In this document: piece by piece, positions 43,147 through 52,359 of the stretch
Layout: every line of letters begins with the position of its first letter
How positions within the stretch are numbered: position 1 is the first letter of the stretch
Source of the DNA: Chitinophagales bacterium
GTDB taxonomy: Bacteria; Bacteroidota; Bacteroidia; Chitinophagales; CAIOSU01
Reading direction: 5' to 3'
DNA length: 64,000 nt
Assembly: GCA_018401955.1 (NCBI GenBank)
Contig: JAGYJT010000011.1
Location: 1-64,000 of the forward strand
Notes under the pieces: generated by a model
The model's database searches: none
Seen by the model: the letters and a program-made list of their open reading frames with translations, nothing else
What the model was told of the DNA's origin: nothing
Translations under genes and position numbers: made by a program

Positions 43147-43746
43147 ATGAAAAAAAGTGCGTTACTGCTTGGTTTGCTTTGCCTTTTATCGGTAAGCAAT
43201 GTTTTTGCCCAAAAAAACAAATCTGACAAGAAGCAGCGTAAAGAGTTTTTGGATATGGCAATACCTGTATGTGTTGTTCAAATGGATAGCGACACATCTA
43301 TTAACGGCTTTGCGCAAACGGTAAATACTAAAGGATACTGTACCTGTATGCTTGAGAACCTATTTGACAAATACTCTTTAACGGAGTTGGGTCAAATGTT
43401 TGTAAATAAAGATGAATCGGAAATGATGATGTCATTTTTTGATGATAAAGCAAACTACTCGAGCACCTTGGAGTGTATGCGTAATAATATAAAAGATGAG
43501 GTAGCAATGAAAGCTTTTATACTAAATGGTGCATTTGGTGTGGAGAATTGCAGAAAGAGCCTTAAAGAGAGCGGACTGTATGAGGAATTAAACGCTGATG
43601 GCTATTGCAGTTGCATGCAGCAACGGCTAGCGCAAGAGTTTACCTTTGAAGAGATTTTGGCAGAGACCTATAACGAAAATGGTAAAGTAAGTTATAAACT
43701 TGGTATAATGGCCATGGAGTGTATGCTAGCCAATACCAAGGAGTAA
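43147..43746 (+). CDS. Secreted protein with duplicated CxC domain
   Basis: About 199 residues from the ATG at 43147 (MKKSALLLGLLCLLSVSNVFAQ signal, cleaved near residue 20). The frame upstream to 43093 is not part of the protein. The mature protein holds two similar units: KGYCTCMLENLFDKYSLTEL with a later STLECMRNNI, and DGYCSCMQQRLAQEFTFEEI with a later AMECMLANT. Each unit has a CxC pair and a third Cys about 48 residues on. The repeat suggests a disulfide or metal-bound helical fold. I do not recognise the family. It is convergent with the M23 peptidase gene. Confidence 0.8.
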   Translation: MKKSALLLGLLCLLSVSNVFAQKNKSDKKQRKEFLDMAIPVCVVQMDSDTSINGFAQTVNTKGYCTCMLENLFDKYSLTELGQMFVNKDESEMMMSFFDDKANYSSTLECMRNNIKDEVAMKAFILNGAFGVENCRKSLKESGLYEELNADGYCSCMQQRLAQEFTFEEILAETYNENGKVSYKLGIMAMECMLANTKE

Positions 43747-43761
43747 TAGGTGCGTAAATGG

Positions 43762-44361
43762 TTAATGGTTATCCCTTATAAATGTTGTTGGGTTAAGGTA
43801 TCCAGTAGTATCCAATGAGTATCCGCCACCAAGTGGCAAGCTTGCTTTGCTGCGTATTTCTAAGTGCAGATGTGCATAATAATGACCATGAGCATCGCCA
43901 ATAGTACCAATCGGTTCACCCTTTTCTACCCAGGTATCTTTTTTGCTAAAAATTTCATTTAAATGGGCGTACAACGATTCCACAGCTGGTGCATTAAGAT
44001 GTTCTTTAGGTAGAAAGTGCACAATACGAACAACATTACCCCATCCACCATACAAATCCTCGGCTTGGGTAATATACCCACTAGCTATTGCAAAAACAGT
44101 GTCACCCAGGTCGGTGTTGCCGCCACCGGTTCCGTTCCAGTCATCTCCCAAGTGGTTGTTTTTACCGAAGCCTTGCGCATTGTAATATCCTTTGCTGGTG
44201 CCGTTGACGCCCACTGGATAATCAAATTGTAGCGCCCATATGGTATCAGTTGGCATTAAAGTGGTTATGGTAGTAGCGGCCTCATTTTTGTTGGCAGGCT
44301 GCTCATTACTATCAGTGGTGCAGCCCAAACAGAATAGCAGTAAAGCAAATAACCAGTGCAT
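43762..44361 (-). CDS. M23-family peptidase lipoprotein
   Basis: A 199-residue protein with a lipobox signal (LLLFCLGC, residues 7-14). The LytM/M23 zinc site is visible as NNHLGDDWNG (HxxxD) and YYAHLHLEIR (HxH). GNVVRIVHF and SLYAHLNE lie between them. It would cut peptidoglycan cross-links or act as an endopeptidase in the periplasm. No NlpC, LysM or coiled coil is seen. The neighbouring lipoprotein gene at 44366 lies just upstream on the same strand with a 4-nt gap, so the two are probably co-transcribed. Confidence 0.88.
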   Translation of the reverse strand: MHWLFALLLFCLGCTTDSNEQPANKNEAATTITTLMPTDTIWALQFDYPVGVNGTSKGYYNAQGFGKNNHLGDDWNGTGGGNTDLGDTVFAIASGYITQAEDLYGGWGNVVRIVHFLPKEHLNAPAVESLYAHLNEIFSKKDTWVEKGEPIGTIGDAHGHYYAHLHLEIRSKASLPLGGGYSLDTTGYLNPTTFIRDNH

Positions 44362-44365
44362 CTTT

Positions 44366-45025
44366 CTATTTAAATGGCATCCTTATGCGGCCAGACAATT
44401 GTATTGTATCCGTTGCCAAAGTATCCGTTAGCAGCGCATTCATTTCAAACCGAGTAATGCACTCACCATCAGTTACACCTTCTATTTCTAAAGGTTGAAA
44501 ACCATATCCGCCAATTTGCCAGTTGCTCACCAGCAAGTAGCTTTCGTAGCTGTAGTTGGCATTGCTGCTAAAGGTTATATTGGTTACAACAGATACAGTA
44601 TCTTGCAAGCTACTGCCCAAGCGATGAAAGTTGCTATCCAATATAGCGCAAATATTTTCTGGCGTAATGGTTCTGTTCATATCAGCACCATTAATCGAGG
44701 TCTCAATTAAACTTTCTGGAGCAAAGAAAAACAAATCGAATTGCAAGCTTCCAGCTGCAGTATCCCCATTTTGCAAATGTAGCTTTGTACTTACACTTGA
44801 AAAACGAAAACCAAGCGTAACATCATCGGCTACGTTTTGGGTAGTGGTATCAATTATCACTTCCCAATCAGCGCAAGGGGCCAAGGTGTTATAGTCAGTT
44901 GAAACGATTCTGATATCAGCCCAAAAAGTGTCGCTTTGGCAATTAGGTGCTTCCGTTTTGGTGCAGCTTGCCGCCAAAATCAATAAACAAAAAGGCAATA
45001 AGGTAATTATCTTGTTCTTCATCAT
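44366..45025 (-). CDS. Hypothetical lipoprotein
   Basis: About 219 residues from the ATG at 45023-45025 (MMKNKIITLLPFCLLILAASC), with a lipobox ILAASC. The frame to 45091 has no support. The mature part is beta-rich, with alternate polar and hydrophobic residues, ending LSGRIRMPFK. No family is recognised. It lies 4 nt upstream of the M23 peptidase gene, so it may be its periplasmic partner. Confidence 0.7.
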   Translation of the reverse strand: MMKNKIITLLPFCLLILAASCTKTEAPNCQSDTFWADIRIVSTDYNTLAPCADWEVIIDTTTQNVADDVTLGFRFSSVSTKLHLQNGDTAAGSLQFDLFFFAPESLIETSINGADMNRTITPENICAILDSNFHRLGSSLQDTVSVVTNITFSSNANYSYESYLLVSNWQIGGYGFQPLEIEGVTDGECITRFEMNALLTDTLATDTIQLSGRIRMPFK

Positions 45026-45182
45026 GTTATGAACACAAAGATGGAAATTAATATTGTACTGGTCTTTTAACATTAACCCGAAAAGTATCATTTTGCCATT
45101 TTTTTCTGGAATCTGCAGCTTTGAATGACTAATTTATTATTCACCCGTCCATTTTTAGTATTTTAGCTTACAAAAATCCGCT

Positions 45183-45419
45183 ATGCAACTACCTACTTTT
45201 ATTGCTCATATTGAAGAAGAGTTTGAAGACTTGCAAGCTGGTGTTATTACTGGCGAAACTGCATTTAGACAGCTGGAAGGGTGGAGCTCAATGATGGCAC
45301 TCATACTTATTGCTCGTATTGACTCAGAGTACAACGTAAATCTCACTGCCGAAGAACTTGCTGAAGCTAACACAATAAATGATTTATTTGTTTTAGTGCA
45401 AGCCAGAGTAGCAGTATAA
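45183..45419 (+). CDS. Acyl carrier protein-like protein
   Basis: A 78-residue protein of typical ACP length. The helix 2 region reads RQLEGWSSMMALILIARIDSEY, with Ser36 the likely 4'-phosphopantetheine site. The usual Asp-Ser-Leu is replaced by Ser-Ser-Met. Acidic residues are spread as in ACPs (EEEFEDL, TAEELAEANTIND). The KAS III gene begins 2 nt downstream, so this carrier is likely dedicated to it and not to primary fatty-acid synthesis. Confidence 0.85.
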   Translation: MQLPTFIAHIEEEFEDLQAGVITGETAFRQLEGWSSMMALILIARIDSEYNVNLTAEELAEANTINDLFVLVQARVAV

Positions 45420-45420
45420 C

Positions 45421-46482
45421 ATGGCTATCTTCTCTATACCTGGTGTAAAAATAGCAGGCATGGCTACAGCCGTGCCCAAGCAAGAAGTATCTAACCTTGA
45501 ATTTGATACCATACCCGAGAAAGAGCGTAAGCTATATGTTCGCACCACAGGTATCAATAAGCGCCGTGTAGCTAAGGCGGGTACTTGTACTTCAGATTTG
45601 TGTGAGCATGCCGCAAATGAGTTGTTGGCCAAACTAGGTTGGAAGCCAAGCGACATACGAGTTTTGGTTTTCCTTACCCAAACACCGGATTACATAACAC
45701 CTGCCACTGCCGCCTTACTGCAAAATAAGTTAGGCTTGCCGAAGAGCTGTATGGCTTTGGATATAAATTTAGGCTGCTCTGGTTACCCATATGGCTTATC
45801 GGTTGTGGCATCATTACTGCGCAATATGCCTGGAGCTAAGGCTTTATTTTTGGCTGGCGACGTTTCCTCGGCGTGCCTATCGGCGCAAGATAAGAGTGCT
45901 GCACCTATTTTTTCGGATGCTGGCTCGGCAACAGCACTGGTGCAAGGTGATAGCGCTCCAGATATGCACTTCAATTTGGAAACAGATGGAAGTGGTTTCG
46001 AGGCCATTATTATCCCGCAAGGGGGCTACCGAAACCCAATTACTTTGGAGTCGCTGAAAGTGATTGAAGAAAGCCCGGGTATAGTGCGCAATAAAACACA
46101 TTTAGTATTGAACGGTATAAATGTTTTCAATTTTTCAGTACAAGCTGCCCCTAGAAATGTAAACGCACTGCTTGATTATGTTAAAATAGAAAAAGAGCAC
46201 GTAGATTACTTTGTTTTCCACCAAGCCAATTTAGTTATAAACGAATCAATTAGAAAAAAACTGTGCTTAAGTGCTGAACAAACTCCGCAAACTTTATCAC
46301 GATTTGGCAACACTAGCTCGGCCACAATACCCATCACCATTACTAGCGAAATCAATGAGATAGTAACTAAAAAGCCGTGTACATTGCTCCTTTCAGGCTT
46401 TGGAGTTGGGCTATCGTGGGGGGCTGCTTTGGTAAAAACGGATGGATTGGTTTGCCTACCTGTATTAGAAGCAGACCTATAG
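45421..46482 (+). CDS. 3-oxoacyl-ACP synthase III-like (KAS III) enzyme
   Basis: A 353-residue condensing enzyme. The triad is intact: Cys119 in NLGCSGYPYGL, His267 in FVFHQANL and Asn297 in RFGNTSSATIP. The C-terminal GFGVGLSWGA is the family's oxyanion loop. The start follows the ACP gene by 1 nt. KAS III enzymes join acyl-CoA with malonyl-ACP or, in specialised pathways, make acyl-ACP esters or amides. Here, next to an ACP and a sugar N-acyltransferase-like GNAT, a role in making an acyl donor for surface-glycan decoration is inferred. Confidence 0.9.
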   Translation: MAIFSIPGVKIAGMATAVPKQEVSNLEFDTIPEKERKLYVRTTGINKRRVAKAGTCTSDLCEHAANELLAKLGWKPSDIRVLVFLTQTPDYITPATAALLQNKLGLPKSCMALDINLGCSGYPYGLSVVASLLRNMPGAKALFLAGDVSSACLSAQDKSAAPIFSDAGSATALVQGDSAPDMHFNLETDGSGFEAIIIPQGGYRNPITLESLKVIEESPGIVRNKTHLVLNGINVFNFSVQAAPRNVNALLDYVKIEKEHVDYFVFHQANLVINESIRKKLCLSAEQTPQTLSRFGNTSSATIPITITSEINEIVTKKPCTLLLSGFGVGLSWGAALVKTDGLVCLPVLEADL

Positions 46483-46542
46483 GCTATTTTAATGTGGATT
46501 ACCTCAGGCAATTATACTCAAGATTTTTTTTAATTTTCGCAC

Positions 46543-47460
46543 ATGCAACGGGTATCTTATGCCATAGTAGTGCCAGTATATAATGGCGCAGACAGCCTTA
46601 ATGAGCTTTTTAGGCGCACTGAGCATACTATGGCAAGCATTGATGCCACCTTTAGAATGGTTTTTGTTGATGATTGTAGTTCTGATAATAGTTGGGAAAT
46701 CATAAAAGCCCTCAAGAAACAACATCCGCAGCAAGTTACCTCTATAAAATTAGCCCGAAACACTGGGCAGCATAATGCAACGCTTTGTGGGCTGCATCAT
46801 GCCAATGCTGATTTTGCTATCACTATTGATGATGACTTACAGATTCCACCTGAAGAGATAGTTAAATTAATTAATTGTCAAAAGGAAAGCGAAGCTGACT
46901 TGGTATATGGCTTGTATGTTGAAAAACGCCATGCAGCGCTCAGAAATGCCGGTAGCTGGTTTGTCAATAAATTCTTCTATTATTTTGCTAATACTTCTGG
47001 TGAAGGCTCTTCATTTAGGTTGGTAAGCGGTGATTTGGCAGAAAGGCTGCGGAACGTGAACCAGAAATATCTTTTGCTGGATGAAGTGCTTAGTTGGTAC
47101 ACTTCAAGTGTTGCCAATGTGCAAGTAGAGCATCAGTTGCGGCAAAAAGGGCGTTCAGGCTATTCGGCTTTTAAGTTGGTGTTTCTTACTCTCAATTATA
47201 TTATAAACTATACGGTTTTACCGCTTAGGTTAATGACTTACCTAGGTATTTTTGGCTCATTGATCTGCTTGGTGTTAAGCATTATTTATATCCACCAAAA
47301 GTTGAGCTACGACGTAGAGCTTGGCTTTACCTCGCTTATAGTGGCCATTTTCTTTTCAACCAGTTTAATATTGTTTTGCTTAGGGATAATAGGAGAGTAC
47401 ATAAGCCGATTGTATACCAAAGACGGGTCACCTTATTATGTGATAAAAGAAATTAGCTAA
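46543..47460 (+). CDS. Membrane glycosyltransferase family 2 (GtrB/DPM-like)
   Basis: A 305-residue protein. The GT2 domain (1-215) has IVVPVYNGADSLNEL, the nucleotide-binding FVDDCSSDNSWEI and the DXD-type catalytic TIDDDLQIPPEEI. Two C-terminal membrane helices (about 228-253 and 261-290) and the KDGSPYYVIKE tail match the GtrB/ArnC/polyprenyl-phosphate-glycosyltransferase class. It would transfer a sugar from a nucleotide donor to polyprenyl phosphate at the inner membrane. Its stop and the ATG of the next gene overlap by 1 nt, so the two are translationally coupled. Confidence 0.9.
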   Translation: MQRVSYAIVVPVYNGADSLNELFRRTEHTMASIDATFRMVFVDDCSSDNSWEIIKALKKQHPQQVTSIKLARNTGQHNATLCGLHHANADFAITIDDDLQIPPEEIVKLINCQKESEADLVYGLYVEKRHAALRNAGSWFVNKFFYYFANTSGEGSSFRLVSGDLAERLRNVNQKYLLLDEVLSWYTSSVANVQVEHQLRQKGRSGYSAFKLVFLTLNYIINYTVLPLRLMTYLGIFGSLICLVLSIIYIHQKLSYDVELGFTSLIVAIFFSTSLILFCLGIIGEYISRLYTKDGSPYYVIKEIS

Positions 47461-48107
47461 TGATTTTGTCAAGGTACGGAGTGAAACTGATAAAGCTGGA
47501 GCAAGAGCATATTGAATTGCTAAGAACTTGGCGCAACGCTGATAAGATATCGAGGTTTATGGAGTTTAGGGAGCATATAACTCCTGAAATGCAGCAACGA
47601 TGGTTTGATGGCCTTAGCCCAGAGCGCGATTTCTATTTTATGATTGAGTACCGGGGTAGTTTGGTGGGTATGATACACACTTCTGACATTGATTGGAACA
47701 AAGGCAATGGTGATGCAGGGCTATTTATTTACGAAGACAGATACATAAGCACATACACACCAGTGTTGGCATCTCTGTGCATGGTTGATATGTTTTTTGG
47801 TGTGCTTAAGCTAGAACGGTTGTATGCGAAAGTAATGATGAACAACCCAGTAGCTGAGAGCTATAATCGTAAACTTGGGTTTAAGCCCCTCACCGCTATA
47901 AAAGAAAGTGACTTTCATATGTATGAACTAAAAAGAGATGACTATTTTACAGCTACCGAAAATTTAAGGAATAAGGCCATAGCAATAGAGGGGAACCATT
48001 TTACGCTGCAACTAAGCAATAAATATAGGCTGATATTGGAACAGGTAAATGCTTTTAAACCTGTCGCCGATTTTGAGTTAGCAATAAACCATACCGACAA
48101 AAACTAA
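47460..48107 (+). CDS. GNAT-family N-acyltransferase (PseH-like)
   Basis: A 215-residue protein whose N-terminal ~155 residues match the GNAT acetyltransf_3 pattern. It has LLRTWRNADKISRFMEF, then SLVGMIHTSDIDWN, GDAGLFIYED and AKVMMNNPVAESYNRKLGFK. The RNADKISRFM segment is like the PseH/sugar-4-amino N-acetyltransferase group. The C-terminal ~60 residues (from ATENLRN) do not match the family and may be a small extra domain. It overlaps the GT2 gene by 1 nt. An amino-sugar acyltransferase using acetyl-CoA or an ACP-bound acyl group is inferred. Confidence 0.85.
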   Translation: MILSRYGVKLIKLEQEHIELLRTWRNADKISRFMEFREHITPEMQQRWFDGLSPERDFYFMIEYRGSLVGMIHTSDIDWNKGNGDAGLFIYEDRYISTYTPVLASLCMVDMFFGVLKLERLYAKVMMNNPVAESYNRKLGFKPLTAIKESDFHMYELKRDDYFTATENLRNKAIAIEGNHFTLQLSNKYRLILEQVNAFKPVADFELAINHTDKN

Positions 48108-48110
48108 AAG

Positions 48111-48566
48111 ATGGAAACACTTGACCAGAGTGAATTGCAAGAGAACAAAGATGTAATTTCTCCAAAGGCCCTAAACAACATGAGCGGCATGTCGCCATGG
48201 ATGCTTTTGATGGGCATTATGTTTATCATACTGGCCCTTTTTATGTTTTTAGGAGGTGCAGGCATATTGATAAATGCGGATGCGTACAGCTCGCTTGGCT
48301 TAAAAGGTGCAATGCAGTTAATGGCCGTGTTTTATCTAGTAGGCGGTGGTGTATTTGGGTACGGAGGTTCGCTATTAGTAGGTAGTGGTACCAAAGCTAG
48401 CACATTTGCAAAGTACCCGTCGGCCAATGTTTTTGAAGCATTCACAAGCAAACAAAAGCAGTTTTGGATATTGATGGGTGTAAATGCAATTGTCACCATT
48501 ATTGTGTTTATAGCATTTATAGTAATGGCAGGCAAAATTGCAAAGTTGGCAGGTGCTGGTATGTAA
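48111..48566 (+). CDS. Small polytopic membrane protein (possibly DUF5362-like)
   Basis: A 151-residue protein with a short acidic N-terminus (METLDQSELQENKD) and four predicted membrane helices (about 28-50, 66-88, 120-140, with a short hairpin between). No catalytic motif is seen. It starts 3 nt after the GNAT gene, so it belongs to the same transcript, and is convergent with the DUF58 gene (2-nt gap). Family assignment to DUF5362 is tentative. Confidence 0.6.
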   Translation: METLDQSELQENKDVISPKALNNMSGMSPWMLLMGIMFIILALFMFLGGAGILINADAYSSLGLKGAMQLMAVFYLVGGGVFGYGGSLLVGSGTKASTFAKYPSANVFEAFTSKQKQFWILMGVNAIVTIIVFIAFIVMAGKIAKLAGAGM

Positions 48567-48568
48567 GT

Positions 48569-49897
48569 CTATATTGATCCTTTTGCTTTAAGTTGGAGAT
48601 ACTTGTTGACCGTATTGATGGAAAGCTCTTTTGGTTTTGTAAGTATTGATTGTATACCGTAGCGCTTTAGCTCTTGCACCATTTGTTGTTTCTCGGTTTG
48701 TAGCTTTCGGGCAATGGTTTTGCTATATACCTGCTCCAGGTTTTCCGCAGGTTTATCCATATAGTCCACCAGTTCAGTATTTTCAAAAAACACTACTACC
48801 AGCAGGTGAAAACGGTTTAACCTCCGCAATACTGGTAATGCACGCTCAAGCGCATACATGCTCTCAAAGTTTGTATACAGCATAATCAAACTGCGGTTCC
48901 TTATCATATTGCGACTGGCCTGATAAAGCAACTCGTAGTTAGCCTCTAGGGTGCGCTCTTTTTGACGGTAAAGCGACTCTAAAATTAGCTTCAACTGATT
49001 ACGCCTTCTATCTGCCTTTAGGTATGAGCCTATTTTGTCAGAAAAAGTTAGTAACCCAACACGGTCATACTTCAGCAGGGCTATGTTGCTAATTACTAGG
49101 CTTGAGTTGATGGCATAGTCTAGTAGGCTCATATCCTCAAAGGGCATGCGCATGGCCCTACTTTTATCAATTACACAATAAATCTGCTGCGAGCGTTCGT
49201 CTTCATATTGGTTCACCATCAAGTCGCCTTTGCGGCTCGTTGCTTTCCAGTTGATGCTCCTAAAATCATCCCCTTGCACATAGTTTTTTATCTGCTCAAA
49301 CTCATAACTGTGCCCTAGCCTTCGGGTGCGCTTAATACCATCGCTTGTAGCAATTTTAGCAAACGCCATTAGCTCATACTGCTTCATCTGGATAATAGAA
49401 GGGTATGCGGCTATTTCCTTTTGCACAGGAAAACTGATACGCCTTTGCGCAAGGCCAAGAACAGAGGTTAGAAAAAGCCTGAGCTTACCGAAATGATAAA
49501 TGCCACGCTTTACCGGACGAATACTGTACTCAATACTTTCCTTTTTCTTTGGTGCCAATGAAAATGCAAATTTAAAATCACGGATTTGCAGTTGCTCTGG
49601 CAATTCGTCAATTACTTCTGCATTAAGCTCCATGGGGGCATGGCTCAATATTTCAAGCTTAATGGGGTTAGGGTCTGACAATGACAATATATTTGGTGTA
49701 AACCGTTCTGCTACTATGTTAAGTTTTATGGCGTGCAGCATGAGTAAGTCTACAAAGGTCATTACGGCAAATGTACCCAAAAGTGTTTGCCCTAGGTAAA
49801 ACAACGGTTTGTATAGAAAACCGATGCTCAGCAGCACCACAACGGCACCAAGCACCAAGAAAAACCGCTTGGTAAGATATATATTGCCTAAACCCAT
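48569..49897 (-). CDS. DUF58 domain-containing protein
   Basis: A 442-residue protein with two N-terminal membrane helices (about 10-30 and 33-52), a beta-rich stretch and the DUF58 core. The core signature is THRRLGHSYEFEQIKNYVQGDDFRSINWKATSR-type, with its conserved part GDDFRSINWKATSRKGDLMVNQYE read here in pieces (QGDDFRSINWKATSR and DERSQQIYCVIDKS). DUF58 folds into a von Willebrand factor A-like domain (MIDAS-like DKSRAMRMP). It overlaps the MoxR gene by 1 nt. MoxR-DUF58 pairs are chaperone-like modules acting on periplasmic or membrane substrates. Confidence 0.92.
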   Translation of the reverse strand: MGLGNIYLTKRFFLVLGAVVVLLSIGFLYKPLFYLGQTLLGTFAVMTFVDLLMLHAIKLNIVAERFTPNILSLSDPNPIKLEILSHAPMELNAEVIDELPEQLQIRDFKFAFSLAPKKKESIEYSIRPVKRGIYHFGKLRLFLTSVLGLAQRRISFPVQKEIAAYPSIIQMKQYELMAFAKIATSDGIKRTRRLGHSYEFEQIKNYVQGDDFRSINWKATSRKGDLMVNQYEDERSQQIYCVIDKSRAMRMPFEDMSLLDYAINSSLVISNIALLKYDRVGLLTFSDKIGSYLKADRRRNQLKLILESLYRQKERTLEANYELLYQASRNMIRNRSLIMLYTNFESMYALERALPVLRRLNRFHLLVVVFFENTELVDYMDKPAENLEQVYSKTIARKLQTEKQQMVQELKRYGIQSILTKPKELSINTVNKYLQLKAKGSI

Positions 49898-51012
49898 TAG
49901 CGGGGCACCTCTATTTTGTTAAGGATATCTCTTATTACATCTTCTACTTCAATTCCTTCCATTTCCCTTTCAGGAGCTAATACCACACGGTGGTTTAGCA
50001 CTGGGTAGCAAACGGTCCGTATGTCATCAGGTGTTACAAAATCACGACCGTTCATAGCTGCAATGGCTTTAGCGGTGCGCAGTATAGCTAACGAAGCTCT
50101 AGGGGAGGCGCCTAGATACAAGTCGCCATTATGGCGGGTATCATTAATTATCTTGGCTATGTAGTCAATCAAATCGTCTTTGATAAACACTTTTTCTATT
50201 TGAGCGGTGCACTTTTGCAGCTCTTCAGGAGTAATTACGGCCGTTACATCGTTACTTGCTTTCATGCTGAAATCATCGCGAAAACGACGAAGTATTAGTT
50301 TCTCCTCCTCAAGACTTGGATACTGCAACTTAATACGGAACAAGAAACGGTCTAACTGGGCTTCAGGTAACTTGTAGGTACCTTCTTGCTCAATGGGGTT
50401 TTGCGTAGCAATTACAAAGAAGGGATATTCCATAAACCTCGTTTCACCATCAATGGTTACTTGGCGCTCTTCCATTACCTCAAACATGGCCGATTGTGTT
50501 TTAGCTGGTGCGCGGTTTATCTCGTCAATTAATATAATGTTCGAGAAAATGGGTCCTTGCTTAAAGTTAAATTCAGAGGTTTTCATGTTAAAAATAGAAG
50601 TACCCACTATATCCGTTGGCATTAAATCTGGCGTGAACTGTATTCGCGAAAAATCAGACTTGATGCACCTTGCCAATAGTTTTGCTGTTAAGGTTTTGGC
50701 AATACCCGGCACTCCTTCGAGCAGTACGTGGCCGTTGGCAAATATAGCAGCTAGCAGCAAGTCAATGTTTTCATCTTGGCCTATAATTACTTTGTGTATC
50801 TCTTTTTTGATGCGAGCTACGGCTTCACTTATATGGTCAAGGTTGGTTTTGGGTGCCGACCACAGCGCCGCATTAGAATCGGTCACAGGAGCACTTTCAG
50901 CTGATTGGGGTGCTGTTGCATCTTCTTTGTCAGAATTTTGATACATGCTACTTCCTTGAGGCTCTATTGGGTTTTCTGGCTGCCCAGCCCCATCGTTTAA
51001 TTGATCTTCCAT
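49897..51012 (-). CDS. MoxR-family AAA+ ATPase
   Basis: A 371-residue protein. An acidic, disordered N-terminus (1-55) precedes a MoxR AAA+ domain: Walker A LLEGVPGIAKTLTAKLLA, Walker B NIILIDEINRAPAK, sensor 1 VIATQNPIEQEGTY, sensor 2 GASPRASLAILRTAKA. The C-terminal lid holds MNGRDFVTPDDI. It drives the assembly or activation of partner proteins and forms an operon with DUF58, DUF4350, DUF4129 and SpoIIM genes. Its stop codon overlaps the DUF58 start by 1 nt. Confidence 0.95.
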   Translation of the reverse strand: MEDQLNDGAGQPENPIEPQGSSMYQNSDKEDATAPQSAESAPVTDSNAALWSAPKTNLDHISEAVARIKKEIHKVIIGQDENIDLLLAAIFANGHVLLEGVPGIAKTLTAKLLARCIKSDFSRIQFTPDLMPTDIVGTSIFNMKTSEFNFKQGPIFSNIILIDEINRAPAKTQSAMFEVMEERQVTIDGETRFMEYPFFVIATQNPIEQEGTYKLPEAQLDRFLFRIKLQYPSLEEEKLILRRFRDDFSMKASNDVTAVITPEELQKCTAQIEKVFIKDDLIDYIAKIINDTRHNGDLYLGASPRASLAILRTAKAIAAMNGRDFVTPDDIRTVCYPVLNHRVVLAPEREMEGIEVEDVIRDILNKIEVPR

Positions 51013-51024
51013 ACAGAAAGTGTT

Positions 51025-52359
51025 CTATTTACAGTTTTGGTAAAAATATTCAAGGTATTTATTAAAGCTAATCAATTGATCCTCTGCCATGGCGCTTTTT
51101 TGAGCAATACTGCCATAAAGCTCAAATATAGCATGTACTTTATCTTCTTCTACTTTGCTGGTTGCGGCTAACTGTTTTATCAGCTTCGCATCAATGTTTT
51201 GAGTAGATAGTCGGTACCTATTGCGAATAAAGCTTAGGAAAAGTTTGAACTTTTGTTCAGCTAATCGTCGATGGTCTTTTTTCATAAAGTACAAACCTCC
51301 AATAGTTTGCACATACTCAACTGAAGTGTTGGGATAGGGCTCAATTACAGGAATGATGCGTTGCCGGCGTTTCATAAAAAAGATGATGTACAGCAATATA
51401 CCCGCAAGCAAAGTGTAAAACGCCCATTTGGATGCAGGTTGTGAGAGAATGTACTTTAGCTCTGATTTGCCAAAAGGCTTTGATTTGTAATCAGATTTAC
51501 TGTCGCTATGATAGTACCTAGAGCCTTCATCCCAATAGATATCGCCATCGGGTAAATGTGAAAATACGCTTTGGGCATAACCTAACTTGTCCTCATCAAT
51601 CAAATAAAAGTTGGTAAACGTAATGGGGTTGCAATGCAGGTAAAATGCACCTAAACCATAGTTTACCTTAATAAAATTAATCTTGGTATAGTTTGAGCCC
51701 AACCTGGCAACCTCATCCTCGTAGCCACACCAACTGCTGGTATTAAAGTATTTCCATGAATAATTTTGGGGTTTATAATCTTCTTTATAAACGTAAACTA
51801 ACCGCTCATCAAGCATTAATGATGGGTGCATAAGGTTTAAGCTTGCGGTACTATCAATAAAGCTACCCATAAGGCTGCTAAACTGAAAAGCGAATTCTTT
51901 AAAGCTTGTATCAGCATCTTCGTCATATACCCATTCATAATCAGATGTATCATAGCAGCCCAATAAACCAATTGCATGGGTTAGGTATTCGTCTATATAA
52001 TCCGCACTTATAAATACATCATGTCCCATTTCTGCAAACAACAGCAAGCTATCAAGGTCGTTCTCTGTGTGCGACATCCGCTTGCTGATGTATACATAGC
52101 TTGCAGTGTGCTCAATGGCACTGGGGCTGAGCTCTTTGGCCAACGACTTTTTGATGGTAACAAAGGAATCGTTTTCAACCCTTGCTTCCAACAAGCTGTA
52201 TATCAGGTAGTTATCGTATGGCTGCTCTTGATTGTATTTATAGTCTTCTTCCCAGCTTAGTTCATCATTACCGCCCAGCACAATAACCAATATCAATATC
52301 ACCACTAGTACACCTGCACCAATGCCAATTAATAATGGGGTTTTGTTCTCTAATTTCAG
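51025..52359 (-). CDS. DUF4350 domain-containing membrane protein
   Basis: About 444 residues if read from the CTG at 52357-52359. A GTG at 52305 would cut the first membrane helix to about 11 hydrophobic residues. From the CTG the N-terminus reads (M)KLENKTPLLIGIG and then AGVLVVILILVIVLGG, a full basic-then-hydrophobic anchor. A second membrane helix lies near residue 310 (SKWAFYTLLAGILLYIIFFMKRRQR) and a helical C-terminus follows. The frame is the same as the DUF4129 gene, which stops 3 nt upstream of the CTG. It is a known partner of MoxR/DUF58. The start choice is inference from the anchor, and a base-call error is possible. Confidence 0.8.
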   Translation of the reverse strand: MKLENKTPLLIGIGAGVLVVILILVIVLGGNDELSWEEDYKYNQEQPYDNYLIYSLLEARVENDSFVTIKKSLAKELSPSAIEHTASYVYISKRMSHTENDLDSLLLFAEMGHDVFISADYIDEYLTHAIGLLGCYDTSDYEWVYDEDADTSFKEFAFQFSSLMGSFIDSTASLNLMHPSLMLDERLVYVYKEDYKPQNYSWKYFNTSSWCGYEDEVARLGSNYTKINFIKVNYGLGAFYLHCNPITFTNFYLIDEDKLGYAQSVFSHLPDGDIYWDEGSRYYHSDSKSDYKSKPFGKSELKYILSQPASKWAFYTLLAGILLYIIFFMKRRQRIIPVIEPYPNTSVEYVQTIGGLYFMKKDHRRLAEQKFKLFLSFIRNRYRLSTQNIDAKLIKQLAATSKVEEDKVHAIFELYGSIAQKSAMAEDQLISFNKYLEYFYQNCK

